This document shows positions 37,030-48,438 of a stretch of DNA of 64,000 nt, piece after piece (position 1 is the first letter of the stretch; each line of letters begins with the position of its first letter). Under the pieces are notes generated by a model. The model made no database searches. It was not told the DNA's origin and saw only the letters and a list, made by a program, of their open reading frames with translations. The stretch covers positions 71,964,532 to 72,028,531 of the forward strand of contig CM073591.1 of NCBI GenBank assembly GCA_037074705.1, written 5' to 3'. This DNA comes from Zhengitettix transpicula. Its lineage: Eukaryota > Arthropoda > Insecta > Orthoptera > Tetrigidae. The position numbers and the translations under genes are program-made.

Positions 37030-37150
37030 TGCAAAATTTCTCCATATGGTTGAATATGTTTTTATTTTCGTGATGCACCATAAATTTTCTATCGGATTAA
37101 GACCGGGCTATTGGAGAATATCAACACTTTTGTCAAGACAATAAAATAAA
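37030..37150 (-). pseudogene. Tc1-like transposase fragment
   Basis: The minus strand reads CLDKSVDILQ, a stop, then PGLNPIENLWCITKIKTYST. The Tc1 family carries DxLxWPxQSPDLNPIENLW at this point, the region containing the second catalytic Asp. Here the QSPD part, including that Asp, is lost and Trp has become a stop. Only about 35 codons are recognisable. It belongs to a different branch from the 30.6 kb remnant. Confidence 0.65.
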
Positions 37151-37830
37151 ATAGGCTAATATTATCGACCATAAAGAACTCAGGAACCCAAATGTTATAC
37201 TTGTAGAATTTTCACACTATCGCTAAGAGTCGCTAGTCATAGTACCGAGCTACAATTTCCTGAGACCAGTATTTCCATCAATGAGTCAGCTTAGATGAGG
37301 TTACACCGTGGGCCGCCATATCCGTAACCGTTCAATGACGTAATTAGGATCAAACTGAGTTCAGGAAAAAATTCAGTTTCTATTTTATATAATCGACGTT
37401 ACGTGTAGATGTGGAAAGTACTGCAATACACAGTAGTTTATAAAACAAACAAATTATGGAATTTAATAAATTAAAAAAACAATTAAAACTGTCGTTTTCT
37501 TATCAAATTTCATATTTTTATGCATTTCGATCGCTGACCGTTAAACGTTGACAGTTGGAAGTAGATATGAAACCTATTTTGACGATCATTTGTTTCAAAT
37601 CAACATATTTGTTGGTAGACTTCGGAAACTAAAATGCAATAATTCTCCTTCAAAATACAAACGATAAGAAAGAATGACCAATCTCATAATTAAGTAATAA
37701 GTAAAAATAATAATATAAATGGTATTACATTTTTACGTACATATGATATTTAAAATAGAAAAACTAAAACCAATTTTAAAATAATCCGTACAGTGTACTT
37801 CGCAGCTGAAAGCTACCAACAAATATAATG

Positions 37831-38233
37831 TTTTTTTTTTAGTAACAGGCTACATGCGATTAATCCACGTTGTTGCTACTCCACTTTAATGTTATAGGAA
37901 GGGATTTGAAACGGGATGGGAAGAGGAAGGTTAACTAGGGCCCTTGGCATATAGTTTAAGTGATGCATGACAAACCCTAGAAAACTTGCATCATGTAGGT
38001 CGGGCATTGGGTACTTGTCCCACGCCCTTCCAATGACAGGAGGTGGTATGCTGTAGGATCGCAGCATTCCCTTCTCTGTGCCTCGATCAGTTTAGGAGGC
38101 AGCTGGCCGACTATTCCAATGGGAATACCCAAAGATAGCCCTTTCGTATCTCTCCTTCAAGGTTCTGCCTGCGAGAGAACATCCCTCGCAGGTATTGCCT
38201 GCGAGAGAATAACCCTCGCAGACAACTCGCCGA
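37831..38233 (-). repeat. R1 repeat copy c, internally deleted
   Basis: On the minus strand it runs from the tandem CTGCGAGG hairpin modules (38160-38225) to the 3' signature and a run of ten A. About 110 bases between AAGGGCTATCTTTGGG and TATTCCCATTGGAATAG are missing compared with the 19 kb copy. It is followed head-to-tail by copy d in the same orientation. Confidence 0.85.
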
Positions 38234-38249
38234 GTTATTTCTTTTTATT

Positions 38250-38727
38250 ATGCGGAAGGGTGGAGGAAGGTAGCCAAGGGTTACTAGGGCCCCCGGGCTA
38301 TAGTTTAAGAATCCTACCCGGCATTCGCCTAAAGAAATGCAGGTAAAACCTGCATCGGGTAGGTCGGGCATTGGGTACTTGTCCCACGCCCTTCCGATAG
38401 CGGGAGAGGAGTTTGCTGTGGGGACGCAGCATTCCCTTCTCCGTGCCTCGACCAGTTTAGGAGGCAGCTGGCCGACTATTCCAATTATGGGAATAGCGGA
38501 AACTCTTACCGTATGCCCAAGGTCTGTGACCAGGGAACATACACCTCTCAGAACAGGCCGAGGTGCCTCGTCTTGTGGGAACCTTAGTTCAAAAACGGAG
38601 AGGAAAAGGCATCCCCAGAGGTAGCCCTTTCGCATCTCTCCTTCAAGGTTCTGCCTGCGAGAGAACATCCGTCGCAGGTTTTGTCTGCGAGAGAATAACC
38701 CTCGCAGTCAACTCGCCGAGTCAGTTC
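38250..38727 (-). repeat. R1 repeat copy d, 3'-truncated
   Basis: Minus-strand copy with an intact 5' part (two CTGCGAGG modules at 38655-38710) and full middle, truncated before the poly(A) end. A 185-codon minus-strand frame (38668-38111), the longest in the window, crosses copies d and c. Its d portion parallels the open frames of copies at 19 and 58 kb, but crossing two repeat copies shows it is not a host gene. Confidence 0.85.
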
Positions 38728-38761
38728 TTTATTTCCAGGTGTATGTATTTAACAAAGTGTT

Positions 38762-39311
38762 AATGCCAAGTAAGCCTGCGAGAGGATTTCTCGCAGGTGA
38801 ACCTTCCCAGAGAGCTCTGGCGGGGGCTACCTTTGGGGATGCTCTCACATCTCTCTGGTTTTTTTTGAACTAAGGTTCCCACATGCCGAGGCACCTCGGT
38901 CTGTTTTGAGAGGTGTATGTTCCGGGGTCGCAGACCTTGGGCATACGGCAAGAGTTGTCCGCTATTCCTATTGGAGTAGTCGGCCAGCTGCCTCATAAAC
39001 AGGCCAAGGCATGGCGAGGGGTAAGCTGCGTCCCCACAGCAAACTCCTCTCCCGTCATCGGAAGGGCGTGGGACAAGTACCAAATGCCCGACCTACCCGA
39101 TGCAGGTTTTTCTAGGGTTTTCCCTGCATTTCTTTAGGCGAATGCCGGGTAGGATCCTTAAACCATAGCCCGGGGGCGCTAGTAACCCTTGGCTACCTTC
39201 CTCTACCCTTCCGCATCCCCCCTTTCTAATCCCTTCCTATGCTATTAAAGGGGAGTTGCCCAATGTGGATCACCCTCATGTAGCCTGTTGCCCTAAAAAA
39301 AAAAAAAAAAA
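38762..39311 (+). repeat. R1 repeat copy e, full length with TSD
   Basis: Plus-strand copy from CTGCGAGAGGATTTCTCGCAG through all R1 blocks to CTGTTGCCCT followed by about 18 A. It is flanked by exact 13-bp direct repeats, TTAACAAAGTGTT, at 38749-38761 and 39312-39324. Poly(A) followed directly by the duplicated target is diagnostic of LINE-machinery retroposition. It is inverted relative to copies c and d. Confidence 0.9.
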
Positions 39312-39447
39312 TTAACAAAGTGTTCTGGGGAATTCGTCGGGAGAAAACATTTTTCTGTTTTTGAAGATGATGGCTGTGTCCGCCCTCGAAACGTCGTGGA
39401 ACAAAAATATTTTCAATCGGTTGGTATTCCGAGAACACTTTGTTAAT
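39311..39447 (+). repeat. Fold-back element with hammerhead-like core, hit by R1
   Basis: The arms start ATTAACAAAGTGTTCT at 39311-39326 and end AGAACACTTTGTTAAT at 39432-39447, exact over 16 bases. The centre has TTGAAGA at 39361-39367 (one change from CTGAAGA), a stem II candidate GATGGC/GCCCTC and GAAACG at 39388-39393. R1 copy e inserted in the left arm, duplicating part of it. Confidence 0.55.
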
Positions 39448-41218
39448 CTGTTCCTTGCGAAAGATTTTCAAGCCATAAACTCTTACACGTGCATTTCATT
39501 TGCCTCAGGTTTCTAAAAAAAAAATATTTCTGAATCTTGTTGCTATCTATAAATAAAACTTATTTGGTGAATTGGTTAGTAGAGACAGTGTACAATCTTA
39601 TATGGTGAACGCATAGATTATTTTATCGTCATGCTATCACTTATGGATTATAGTGGCAGGAGAAATTAGTGTAAACGACTAAGTCTCAGGTAGCTTTTCT
39701 AAACTTAGATAAAACCTGTGTTAAATTTTTCTAGGATAAACGGTGCTGGAGTAATCGTCACCGATATGGGTTTGGAGGGGGAGAAGGTTTTTAAAGGTTC
39801 AGTGAAGCAAATTAAAATATTCAATATGTAAGATGAGCTAGGTTTCTCGTAAATCTCCCAAAACGACTGCCAGTATGTTGACGTGCCTCTCTGGTCCGTT
39901 GTGTTCATCCAGTACCATTTACGGTGAGTTAGATGCCTGGAAATTGAATCATTGACGCCTCAAAGCGCACACAGAATGGATTGGTTCAGATTCAATAAAC
40001 AACGATTCTCTAATTTATGTTTACTTGCGAATCAGGCGTAGAAGAAAACACAGAGCCGTTAGTCACCGGGATGGTAGTGCAAAAAGTCTTCCTGTCTTCC
40101 AGATATTGGATTTCTGTTACTAAATGAGACATCTCAGAGATTTATTGGTTGCTGTTAGTGAATCGTCTCAGTACAGAATTAAAGATGAAGTGAACCGTAA
40201 GGAAAACGTTGCGTTTTAAGCAATAAATATCGATGACGAATGAATCTGATCTAAACAGTATCTCCTGGCTGAAAGGGAAACGGGAAGGAATTAATAAAAA
40301 AAACGAGGCCAAGTGAAGCTCGCGACAGCGTAAGATAGATTCGTCGGGACAGCCTAAAGGATTGCGCTAGAACAATAGGACACACGGGGCAAAAGAAACC
40401 GAACGGCGCATAAATTTGTCTCCTCGTCCTCTGCAAGGGGGAATACATTGGACTACGCCCGATAGATTAATTTCGGATACAACGAGCCATGCTTCATCGT
40501 TATGTTTACTGTTGCTCTGTTCAGCTATTATGATGTGTTCATTTTATCTGGCGCATTGTCGGACTTTTTCGGTTCCGAGCGTGTAGCGGGTTTAATATCT
40601 AAGCGGCCTCATCAATAAGCCAGTTGGGGATGAATTAATCTCTGAAAGGATCCTGTTTGCTGGCCAGCGACGTCTGGTAGGAAGCGCAAGTGGATTCACA
40701 TGAATCTAGATTAACGTCGATCCACAGCAGAGAGCGCCTTGTTAGCCCACCTCATGCCTGTCCTCTGGTGGAAAAGTAACCAGTACACGTAAAACATCGT
40801 AATTAGCCGACTACGGACTCATTAATTCCTTGAAATTAATTCCTTATAATTATAAAACAGTATTGTAATTTTCGTAAGTGTATGAATAATTTTATCACAA
40901 GTACCATTGCCACCATGGATACATTACTCTCATGAACGATCATTAAAAATGTCCCTAATTTTTCAGATTATTCAATTTTTTATAAACTATTTTAGAAACA
41001 GGAACTATTTAAAATAGACAGGTATTGAAACACAAGAACCAAACTATGTCTTCAAGTTTCCATTAAAATCACATCCTATTATTAATTTTTTCTATAGCCT
41101 TGCATCAATATTCCGAACGATCCGGTCATGATAATATTACAGAAACCTCATATATTTCCTTATTTAATTTTTTAAAATGGTAATAGAAATACTGAGATCC
41201 GAATATCCCTTTCACTCT
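39448..41218. other. Unassigned; GC-richer stretch about 39.7-40.8 kb
   Basis: 39690-40800 is more complex and GC-richer than background, with short open frames (67 and 65 codons, minus strand) lacking known domains. Segments such as CAAGTGGATTCACATGAATC near 40690 look like non-repetitive conserved-type DNA. The flanks are AT-rich. Confidence 0.25.
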
Positions 41219-41694
41219 TTAACCCTTCAGTGCATTGTGTAGCATATACGCAACATGACTTTTAGTATCACCCAAGACGCGTCTGTTATTTTCTAACAGA
41301 ACTAAATTGTGATGCAGATATGAAACAACACGCACTTAAGGAAATGTGAAATTTTTGGCATCCGCGGAGATATGTTAAAACTTGACTGTCCTATCTTTCT
41401 GTGAGTCAACCCCTCAAGCCAGATTTACTGCCCGCCGGTCAACTTAAGAATATTTATTTTCTGAGTTCTTTACAAGGAACTAAACTAAAGTTTCATTGTC
41501 AGGGCATTCTAATTGCACTAATATAATTATAGTGAATTATTTATCAATCAGACATAATTACGTGCAACATCAGAAGCCAAATTTAATTTAGTCACGTTTG
41601 ATATTTTTGGTAAATTTTTCAGTATTGTATTCACTAAAATGCATCTTAAAAATTTAGTTTAAAAAAATACAAAAATCATGCACTAAAAGGTTAA
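41219..41694 (+). mobile_element. TTAA-flanked MITE, best-preserved copy
   Basis: Bounded by TTAA at 41219-41222 and 41691-41694. Left end CCCTTCAGTGCAT and right end ATGCACTAAAAGG form near-perfect terminal inverted repeats of about 13 bases. Matches the nested copy at 15.2 kb along its length and the fragment at 10.8 kb at its right end. TTAA duplication and C-rich termini suggest piggyBac parentage. No coding capacity. Confidence 0.8.
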
Positions 41695-41754
41695 AGGATT
41701 ATTAAATTTCTGATGTACCAGTATTATAATTGACTGACCCTGTAAAGTGGTGAA

Positions 41755-41838
41755 TAAAGTCTTCTCGAGAAATAAACCAACTCATCCCGACGTTTCAGTA
41801 ACTGGAACCGTTTCAATCTTCAGGTGAAGACTCTTTAC
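41755..41838 (-). repeat. Fold-back with hammerhead-like core
   Basis: Short inverted arms (AAAGTCTTC near 41758 against GAAGACTCTTTA at 41827-41838) enclose, on the minus strand, CTGAAGA (41823-41817) and GAAACG (41796-41791). Stem II is limited to AAC/GTT plus one G-C across a mismatch. It lies about 60 bases after the MITE. Confidence 0.4.
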
Positions 41839-42367
41839 TGAAATTTCGAATATTAACTATAAATTGATATTTTTAAGCATTATAAGACATCGTATTTACA
41901 CATTGCATTTGTATAAATCAAATATTCCAAATTATAAAGACAAAATAGAAAACTAAATCGTTAATTGTGGGAAATAATTATTCCTTTAAAATTAAGACTC
42001 GACCATCAAAGTAAATCAAAATCATTCTATACAACTAAGAATATATCATCTACTACGCAAAAACGGTTGGAAGAGGATGATGAACGACATTTAATATTGG
42101 TTTTATTCGAAAAGACTACGATTTACTATAATTCTTTGACCCATGATTAAAAAGTCGAAAATTAAACTTTTGTACTAAATTTTCCTCAAGTATTTATTAA
42201 ACATATCGTAATTAAAGGAACTTTTGGCTAAATCATGTTTAACATCTTTCTAAAAGTTATTTTTTTCAGCTAGAAACCGCAAAAATAATTATTTAAGAAA
42301 GGATTTATTCCTGAGATTGTCAGTTGGTCTATTTGAACATTATATAACTTAATAGTTTATATAGTGT
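41839..42367. other. AT-rich DNA, nothing recognised
   Basis: One 61-codon frame of AT-driven composition (41965-42150); no repeats or motifs. Confidence 0.5.
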
Positions 42368-42428
42368 ATGGGTCAGCGTCATTACCTCGAATTTCAGAGG
42401 TCCCGGGTTCGAATCCCGCTGATAACAT
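42368..42428 (+). repeat. tRNA-like SINE fragment, second type
   Basis: Contains CCCGGGTTCGAATCCCGCTG, whose GGTTCGAATCC is an exact pol III B-box, preceded by GGGTCAGCGTC, a weak A-box, at tRNA-like spacing. No acceptor stem can be formed, so it is not a working tRNA. It differs from the 9.1 and 48.4 kb SINE heads. Confidence 0.4.
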
Positions 42429-43598
42429 TGATGTCGTGTGTGTCTATTTCGTTTTTGATGACTGAACTCAATATCTCAGGCCTGTTTGACGACATAATTA
42501 CAAATAAAACGATAAATAAAGGCCATAGTTTACTGCGTTAGCGTAATTCACCAATAACTAATTGGGATTTGTGCAGAAAGTTTCAGACCCAGTTTCATTT
42601 TTGTTTCCGAACTCTGGAGACATTTAATGGTTTCCCAATATTAAATACCTATAGTAAAAATAATTATCATTTTAAATATATTTATCAATGATTTTTAAAA
42701 GATTAATAAATGTTCATATCGAGCACTGTCGTCGTAATTAACGGCGAAACTGGAAAAGATAGATATCCACGATGAGAGTGATAAATCGGTAGTCTTACAG
42801 GCATAGAGGATTTTAAAAGTTTCCGAATTTTTTCCTGGATAATAATTGCATTGGTTTCAGATTTTGGAAAATTAATAATGGATTCTGCTTCTAAAAAAAA
42901 TTAATATTATTCATTCTGTAATGTATTATATCTAAAAACTCCATCTTATATATTTCAGATTCAATAAATACTATTATATTTATAGGTAACATGAAATTTT
43001 ACGCGCTTCTTCAAAATAAAATTTTATACACCTCTGATTTGTGCCTAGAATGTGAAACTTTACTTGCAGTGACACCACAGAACACATTAATTTTTTTTTG
43101 TTTTATTTGCAGGTGTTTCTGCCCACACTTTTCCTGATTGTAAAAAAGTATTATCACCTCTCTCGTTTCAATTTGAAGTTAATTTTACTCCTCCGATACC
43201 TTAAATAATTATATGACCGTTTAATGTTCGTTTACTTATACGAAATTTGATAATAATTAATTATACTGGAATTTTATATTTTTTAATAAATCTAGCAATT
43301 TAAATTTTAGCACGAGACTTTTATATTGTGTTGGTAAGTTAAAACTGTAATCCATAAAAATAAGTGTTACTAAGATTAAATTGATAAAAATAATCCTGAA
43401 ACATGTCACTTTAAGGATATTTAATTATCTGTAATAATCCCGGTAATGAATGTGTGATTTGGAAAAAAGATTTATGAATTTTTTTCTCTTAACAGAATGC
43501 TGTATCGGATAAATTTATGAATGAAACCTGTGAATGAAATAATACCCGTTTTTTTACGTATATTTGAACGCATTCCGTGTAAGGACGCCATAGCCGGT
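42429..43598. other. AT-rich DNA, nothing recognised
   Basis: No ORF above 60 codons, no shared repeats and no inverted repeats noticed. Confidence 0.5.
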
Positions 43599-43846
43599 TG
43601 TGAATGGTAAGTATAGATTTTTAGCCATAGCCGAGCGAGTTCTCGCGTGGGTCGAGAAGAGAGGGAGCTGTGGAGGGGGTGGGGCTATTTTTCTGCGTCA
43701 AGTAATTTCCCAGCAGCGAGTCGGCGAGTCAGACAAAGACGGATAGCGAACCATACGTCATCTGACGCCATGTTGGCCGTGGTGCCGTGCGCGGGACGCG
43801 AACATATGCCATCTCCCTAACGTACAAATATACTTGCCATTCACAA
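43599..43846. mobile_element. 248-bp inverted-repeat element with GC-rich core
   Basis: The left end TGTGAATGGTAAGTATAGAT (43599-43618) and the right end ATATACTTGCCATTCACA (43828-43845) are inverted repeats with a few mismatches. The interior is strongly GC-rich in an AT-rich neighbourhood (for example CCGTGCGCGGGACGCGAAC). No target-site duplication is obvious and no second copy is present. A non-autonomous DNA transposon is the simplest reading. Confidence 0.5.
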
Positions 43847-46529
43847 TTTATTTATAAACTGTTCGTGGAGTTATGGGGAAAACAGGCTTTCTCGTAAGGA
43901 ATAAATTTTACTTCGTCCACATCTTAAATATTATTTTTACATTAAATTGGTATAATAATATAACAGTCCTTGTGCAGTTAACACTAAATTTTGAAACGAC
44001 AAAGAAATTAATTAAATAGCTTATCCTCATTATAGAACAATAAAGTAAGTACACCTCACATTATTTCCTGGTTGCTCTTAGTCAACAGCACGATCTGGAG
44101 ACGTCGACCCTGGTAAAAATAAAACAGGGGAAAAATATTGCCAACAACGAGGAGAAAATTATTTAATAAACCGCACGAATCATTGCTTGTATACGAACAC
44201 TAATTGCATAATTGAAATTTCCTTTTGGAAAAGCTGTTCCACGGAATAAAGAAACCAAAATTGATTACCAAAACTAATTTAACGTCACTAAAATAGATTT
44301 ATTGTATATACTTTAAGATTTTTCTAAAGCCCATCATAACGCTTATTCGGGTGCTAATTATAATTAAGTAGACAGTAAATAATTTCATATTGTTTGGTCA
44401 GGTGCAAATGGTGGAACCAAAATTTTATGCATAAATATGCAATATGCATCCTGAATATATTCAAAGGCATAGGAATTAATAATGATTTTCTAAGGTATTT
44501 TTAATTTTTTTTATTCAATGTAACAAAAAACAATTTAATAATATTTTTATGAATGCTATTAAGAATAAATTCTGATTGTAATATTAAGTTGTATATATTC
44601 TTCACTGAAGCACAACCGTTAAAATTAATAATATACTAGATATCCTGAATTTGTAGTGTGCGTTTAGTACACAACTATGTAGTGCAGCCTATGCAGGTTT
44701 CCCTCTATTTTGCATCTCTATATTTAGTAGAATTTAGAAACTGTAAATTCTTGGAGGAAAAGTTCTGACAATACCAAAATGATTTAAAAACAAGAATTAA
44801 TGTCCGTTCGTCTACAAAGGCTATAAAGGTATTTTCGGGTCTTCGTACAGAAACGTAACACTTGTCTTACGTATATTATGATTAACATATATTTTTTTGT
44901 ATAATTTTAAATAGTATATGCTGACAGAATTTTTTTACGAGCGTTTAGTATTGATGAAAAATGCCTGATACGCATTACTTTCGGTTCTAATTATTTATTT
45001 AACTGGTTTAATTTATTTTGTGCACACAATAGACCTTATATGTTGAAAATTGAGGTTTTCAAAGTGGGCGTGGCCAAGTGCTAATTCCCTCAGTAAAATT
45101 GTTGGTTGGAACTTGTCGCTTTTATTTTTGGAAATCAGGGAAAAATAAAATAAAGATTATCGGGAGGATATTTGAACTTTAATCCTTTTTTACCAGTCAT
45201 CTGGCACTAAATCCTTTCACTTGATTACTACGATTAAGTAATTAAAATAAATTTAGATTATTGACACTTCAAGTCAATAGCTAGATATTTTCACATAAAA
45301 CGGAATGTATACTAATAGAAGCTTTTTTGTAATTGACGCCATGAATTCGTCTCGAATTGGAAAATCAAATATTTTCAGTATCATGTCGGAACTCCTACTA
45401 TATTTTACCTCGTGATTCATATTGAAATTATATTCATTTCGTTTCATACGTAGTTTTAAACATCAATAATAATTATATAAATAGTCCAATAAAATTATAC
45501 TTTATATATTTTTTGAGAGTAACTATCCTCAAAATGAATAGAATGAGACCAGCTTCCAGTCACTTTTGAGAAAATGCCGCATTTGAGTTGTTGAGCCATG
45601 CGAGCGGCGTGTTAGCAATGATATTTCCAAAAACAGAACAGGTAACTAATTAATGACTTGTTTAAGATGTAAGAACCCGATTAAGCAGGCAAGTGTGATA
45701 ATCAACACGCACAGTGTTCGCAATCTACTTAATGACGCGTTCACCTTTGACTTTCCTGAGTGAGAAAATTATTCTATTTCAACATAATTTATCTAAAAAT
45801 AGCTCTGACAACAATAATCGCGTCTTTTTGTTTTCATTTAAAGTAGGAGTACGTCTATAATATAAAACCGTATAATCATATATTAGCACGTGATTTTACG
45901 AGTGTTTGATTAATGGAATTCATCTTAAAGGATTGCGTAGTAAATATTAAAATTATTCCATATCTTGGAACCTAAAGGACGGAAATACGAAGAAAACGAA
46001 TAATTACTAAAAGGTTCTTCCAGAAATATGTAAATACGTTTATCATCTTTTGATTTGCTTCCTCTTCAGATTTTGGAGACTTCAACTCCCAGTATCTCGA
46101 TTTAATTAAATTAAGAAAGCACAATTCTGTAGCTTATCAGTCATACTATACTTTGAATAAAACTTCATATTTTACTCCTAAATGAATTCTGCGATACGTT
46201 TATGATTCCGATAATTTTACCAAGGCATTATTTTTATTTATGAATTTATAAAGCCTATAATCAAATTTTGACACTCCAGAGTTCAATGCTTCTTTTTTCG
46301 CCAAGTAGAGAAAATGCCTTAGTATTATAAAACATTATCATATATGTAGTTCAATATTAACATAATTTCTCTTGTTCGCTTTGCGAATTATTCATAATTT
46401 TTGAAGAGATGTATACTTCTTTATAAACATTTCATGTTACTTGCAACTCTGCCATGCGTTTATTGCTCATACTTTACAGTATAAATGTGCTATTTGACCT
46501 TTACATGTGGCAGTGTGATGAAAAACACG
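43847..46529. other. AT-rich DNA, nothing recognised
   Basis: Long gene-free, repeat-poor stretch. No ORF of note. Confidence 0.5.
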
Positions 46530-47145
46530 TTTCAGTCGGAAAACGTATTCCTTTTCTTCGGTGCACACACTAGCAGACCGTCGTGAACTAAACCGCTCCC
46601 TCGCACATCCGTAGGAGGATTAATGGTTGGTATTAACTGGATAAATAGCTTCGAGCATTTCACTAAGGTCCTTAACAAGTAGATCGAGCACGACGACATT
46701 TTCACACCACAGGACGAAGATCTAAATTCAATCAATGACACAGAGATCAGCGATACGGCTGCAGCGTACCTGCGGGAATGCAGCCCGCCATTAACTTGAC
46801 GAATAATTCAAAGCTCTGCTGAACCCAGGGTATCTGGACTATATGCTATCCTGACTGCAGGATGTTTCTTAGTCACAAATCGCCTACGCATATGTATTGA
46901 GAAATGTAAAACCGGGACCGGCTCTTGTTGATGATCACCCAGGAGCTGCTGCTATTTATCAACTATGCGTAGACTATGAAACTGCTATTAGCAGTCGTCG
47001 TATAAATTCGAAAAGCACCGAGGAGGGAATAACATGGAGTTGTATGTGTTGTAACTTCTCACCCTTTATTCCCGGTGACAGTTTTCTTTATTTTGGACAG
47101 CTCACGACTGAGCGTCATAGTCACAAACAATCTAAAATAATGTAG
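46530..47145. other. GC-richer island with short ORFs
   Basis: A 69-codon minus frame (46741-46532) and an 82-codon plus frame (46897-47145) lie in DNA of near-balanced composition. Neither product has a domain I recognise; the plus-strand one contains PGPALVDDHPGAAAIYQL. A decayed retroelement or a host exon are both possible. Confidence 0.2.
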
Positions 47146-47798
47146 GTCTTCCCAAAAAAAATTACACAGAAAATATTGGACAAAATAAGGGTTAATTGGA
47201 AAGGTTAAATTAAAATGAAACATACAATGGCTCTATATCACTATAGATATAAACATCAAATATATGCAAAACAATTTAAGTACATTGTTTCATGCTTTCG
47301 TTTTAATAAATGTATATACTAACGTATTAATCGATGTCAAGGTTAAATATGACTATAGTTTAACTAATCACTCATAACAATCACAGAACAAACAAGAAAA
47401 AATCATGCACATGCAATGAAAAATCTGAAACTGTAATTAAACTGAATTGCAAACAATATTTTACACGTTAGGTGTTGTAAATATATTTCAGTACAGATCT
47501 TATTCCTAAATATTGTAAAATATAGGTCCTGATTAGAAAGAAAGATTGCCGAGAAGCAGGTCGTAAATTAAAAGCACAACCAGGTCTGAACAATAACAAT
47601 GCTTACTGACTAATTTGCTCTGAAGTTAATTCCTTTTAAATATATCATGGAAGAGCTCATAAATATTTTAACAATCATTATAATTTTTTTTGATTACATT
47701 ATGTTTCATCTATACTGAACTGAGGCATTATGTTCTCGTATGAGATAAAATCACACTTATACTTTAAAAAAAACAGTTTCCATAATTTTTAAAGAGAA

Positions 47799-48003
47799 GC
47801 TATAGTAAAATAGGATTTACTAAACAAAAAAAAATTAAGAGAACTAAAATAAACTCTGATTCTTCATACGCCAGAGAAATGTATGAGTCGATAGTCTCGA
47901 CTTATCTGTTCGTTAAACTGAATCAATTTAGCACGCGAGCGCTGTTACCTTATCTCAATTATTTAGAACAATCTTAAATTCAACTGTTCCTGTCACATTC
48001 GCG
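47799..48003 (+). repeat. Diverged repeat, first of two copies
   Basis: Shares ordered blocks with 51374-51620: GTAAAATAGGATTT, GATTC(T/C)TCATACG, GAGTCGATA, GTGAATCAATTTA-like, TATCTCAATTATTTAGAACA and CTTAAATTCAACTGT. An adjacent string (CTCGTATGAGATAAAATCAC near 47733) recurs at about 48067, so the locus also has a local duplication. Type unknown. Confidence 0.6.
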
Positions 48004-48363
48004 AATAATACTCAATCATTTACAATGAAAACAAAATTACCTTAATGTTAGTTATTTGTTTTTTCTCTCGTATCAGATATAATCACACATATTAAAAAAT
48101 TACAGTCTCCATTATTTTAAATTTTCTTCATTTTGACAAGAATTAGAGAAATTAGATCAGACAGTGAATCGCAAATAATTTTTATCTCGAATAGAGGGAA
48201 AGCTTTCACAAGCCCAAGCCATAGAGACCATGAAATTAAATTGGATCAATTAATTAATCAATAAAACCCTTTGTACATTGAGGTCCTAAAATTTATTATA
48301 TGTAAGAATTGTGATTTAGTAATAAATCTAATAGATGGAGGAATTTCGCACCATATCTGGAGT

Positions 48364-48438
48364 CGACATTGGTAGCTCAGTTGGGAAGAGCTTGAACCCG
48401 GTAAGCGGGTTCCGGGTTCGATCTCTGGTCTGGTCGAG
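48364..48438 (+). repeat. tRNA-derived SINE head
   Basis: Reads GGTAGCTCAGTTGGGAAGAGC (A-box and a perfect GCTC/GAGC D-arm), an anticodon-arm-like hairpin AACCC-GGTAAGC-GGGTT, then GGGTTCGATCTC (B-box like) and CTGGTCTGGTCGAGACGA. Acceptor pairing is poor and position 33 is not T, so it is SINE-derived and not a tRNA gene. Same family as 9118-9190. Confidence 0.65.

Noticed and set aside
38111..38668. 185-codon minus-strand ORF, the longest in the window
   Set aside because: It crosses two adjacent R1 repeat copies, including their 5' hairpin modules, and parallels open frames in other R1 copies; it is a repeat artefact, not a host gene.
42368..42428. tRNA gene with a perfect B-box
   Set aside because: No cloverleaf can be closed and the A-box is weak.
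48364..48438. Functional tRNA gene
   Set aside because: The D-arm and B-box are good, but the acceptor stem does not pair, position 33 is not T and a related sequence occurs at 9.1 kb; a SINE head is the better reading.
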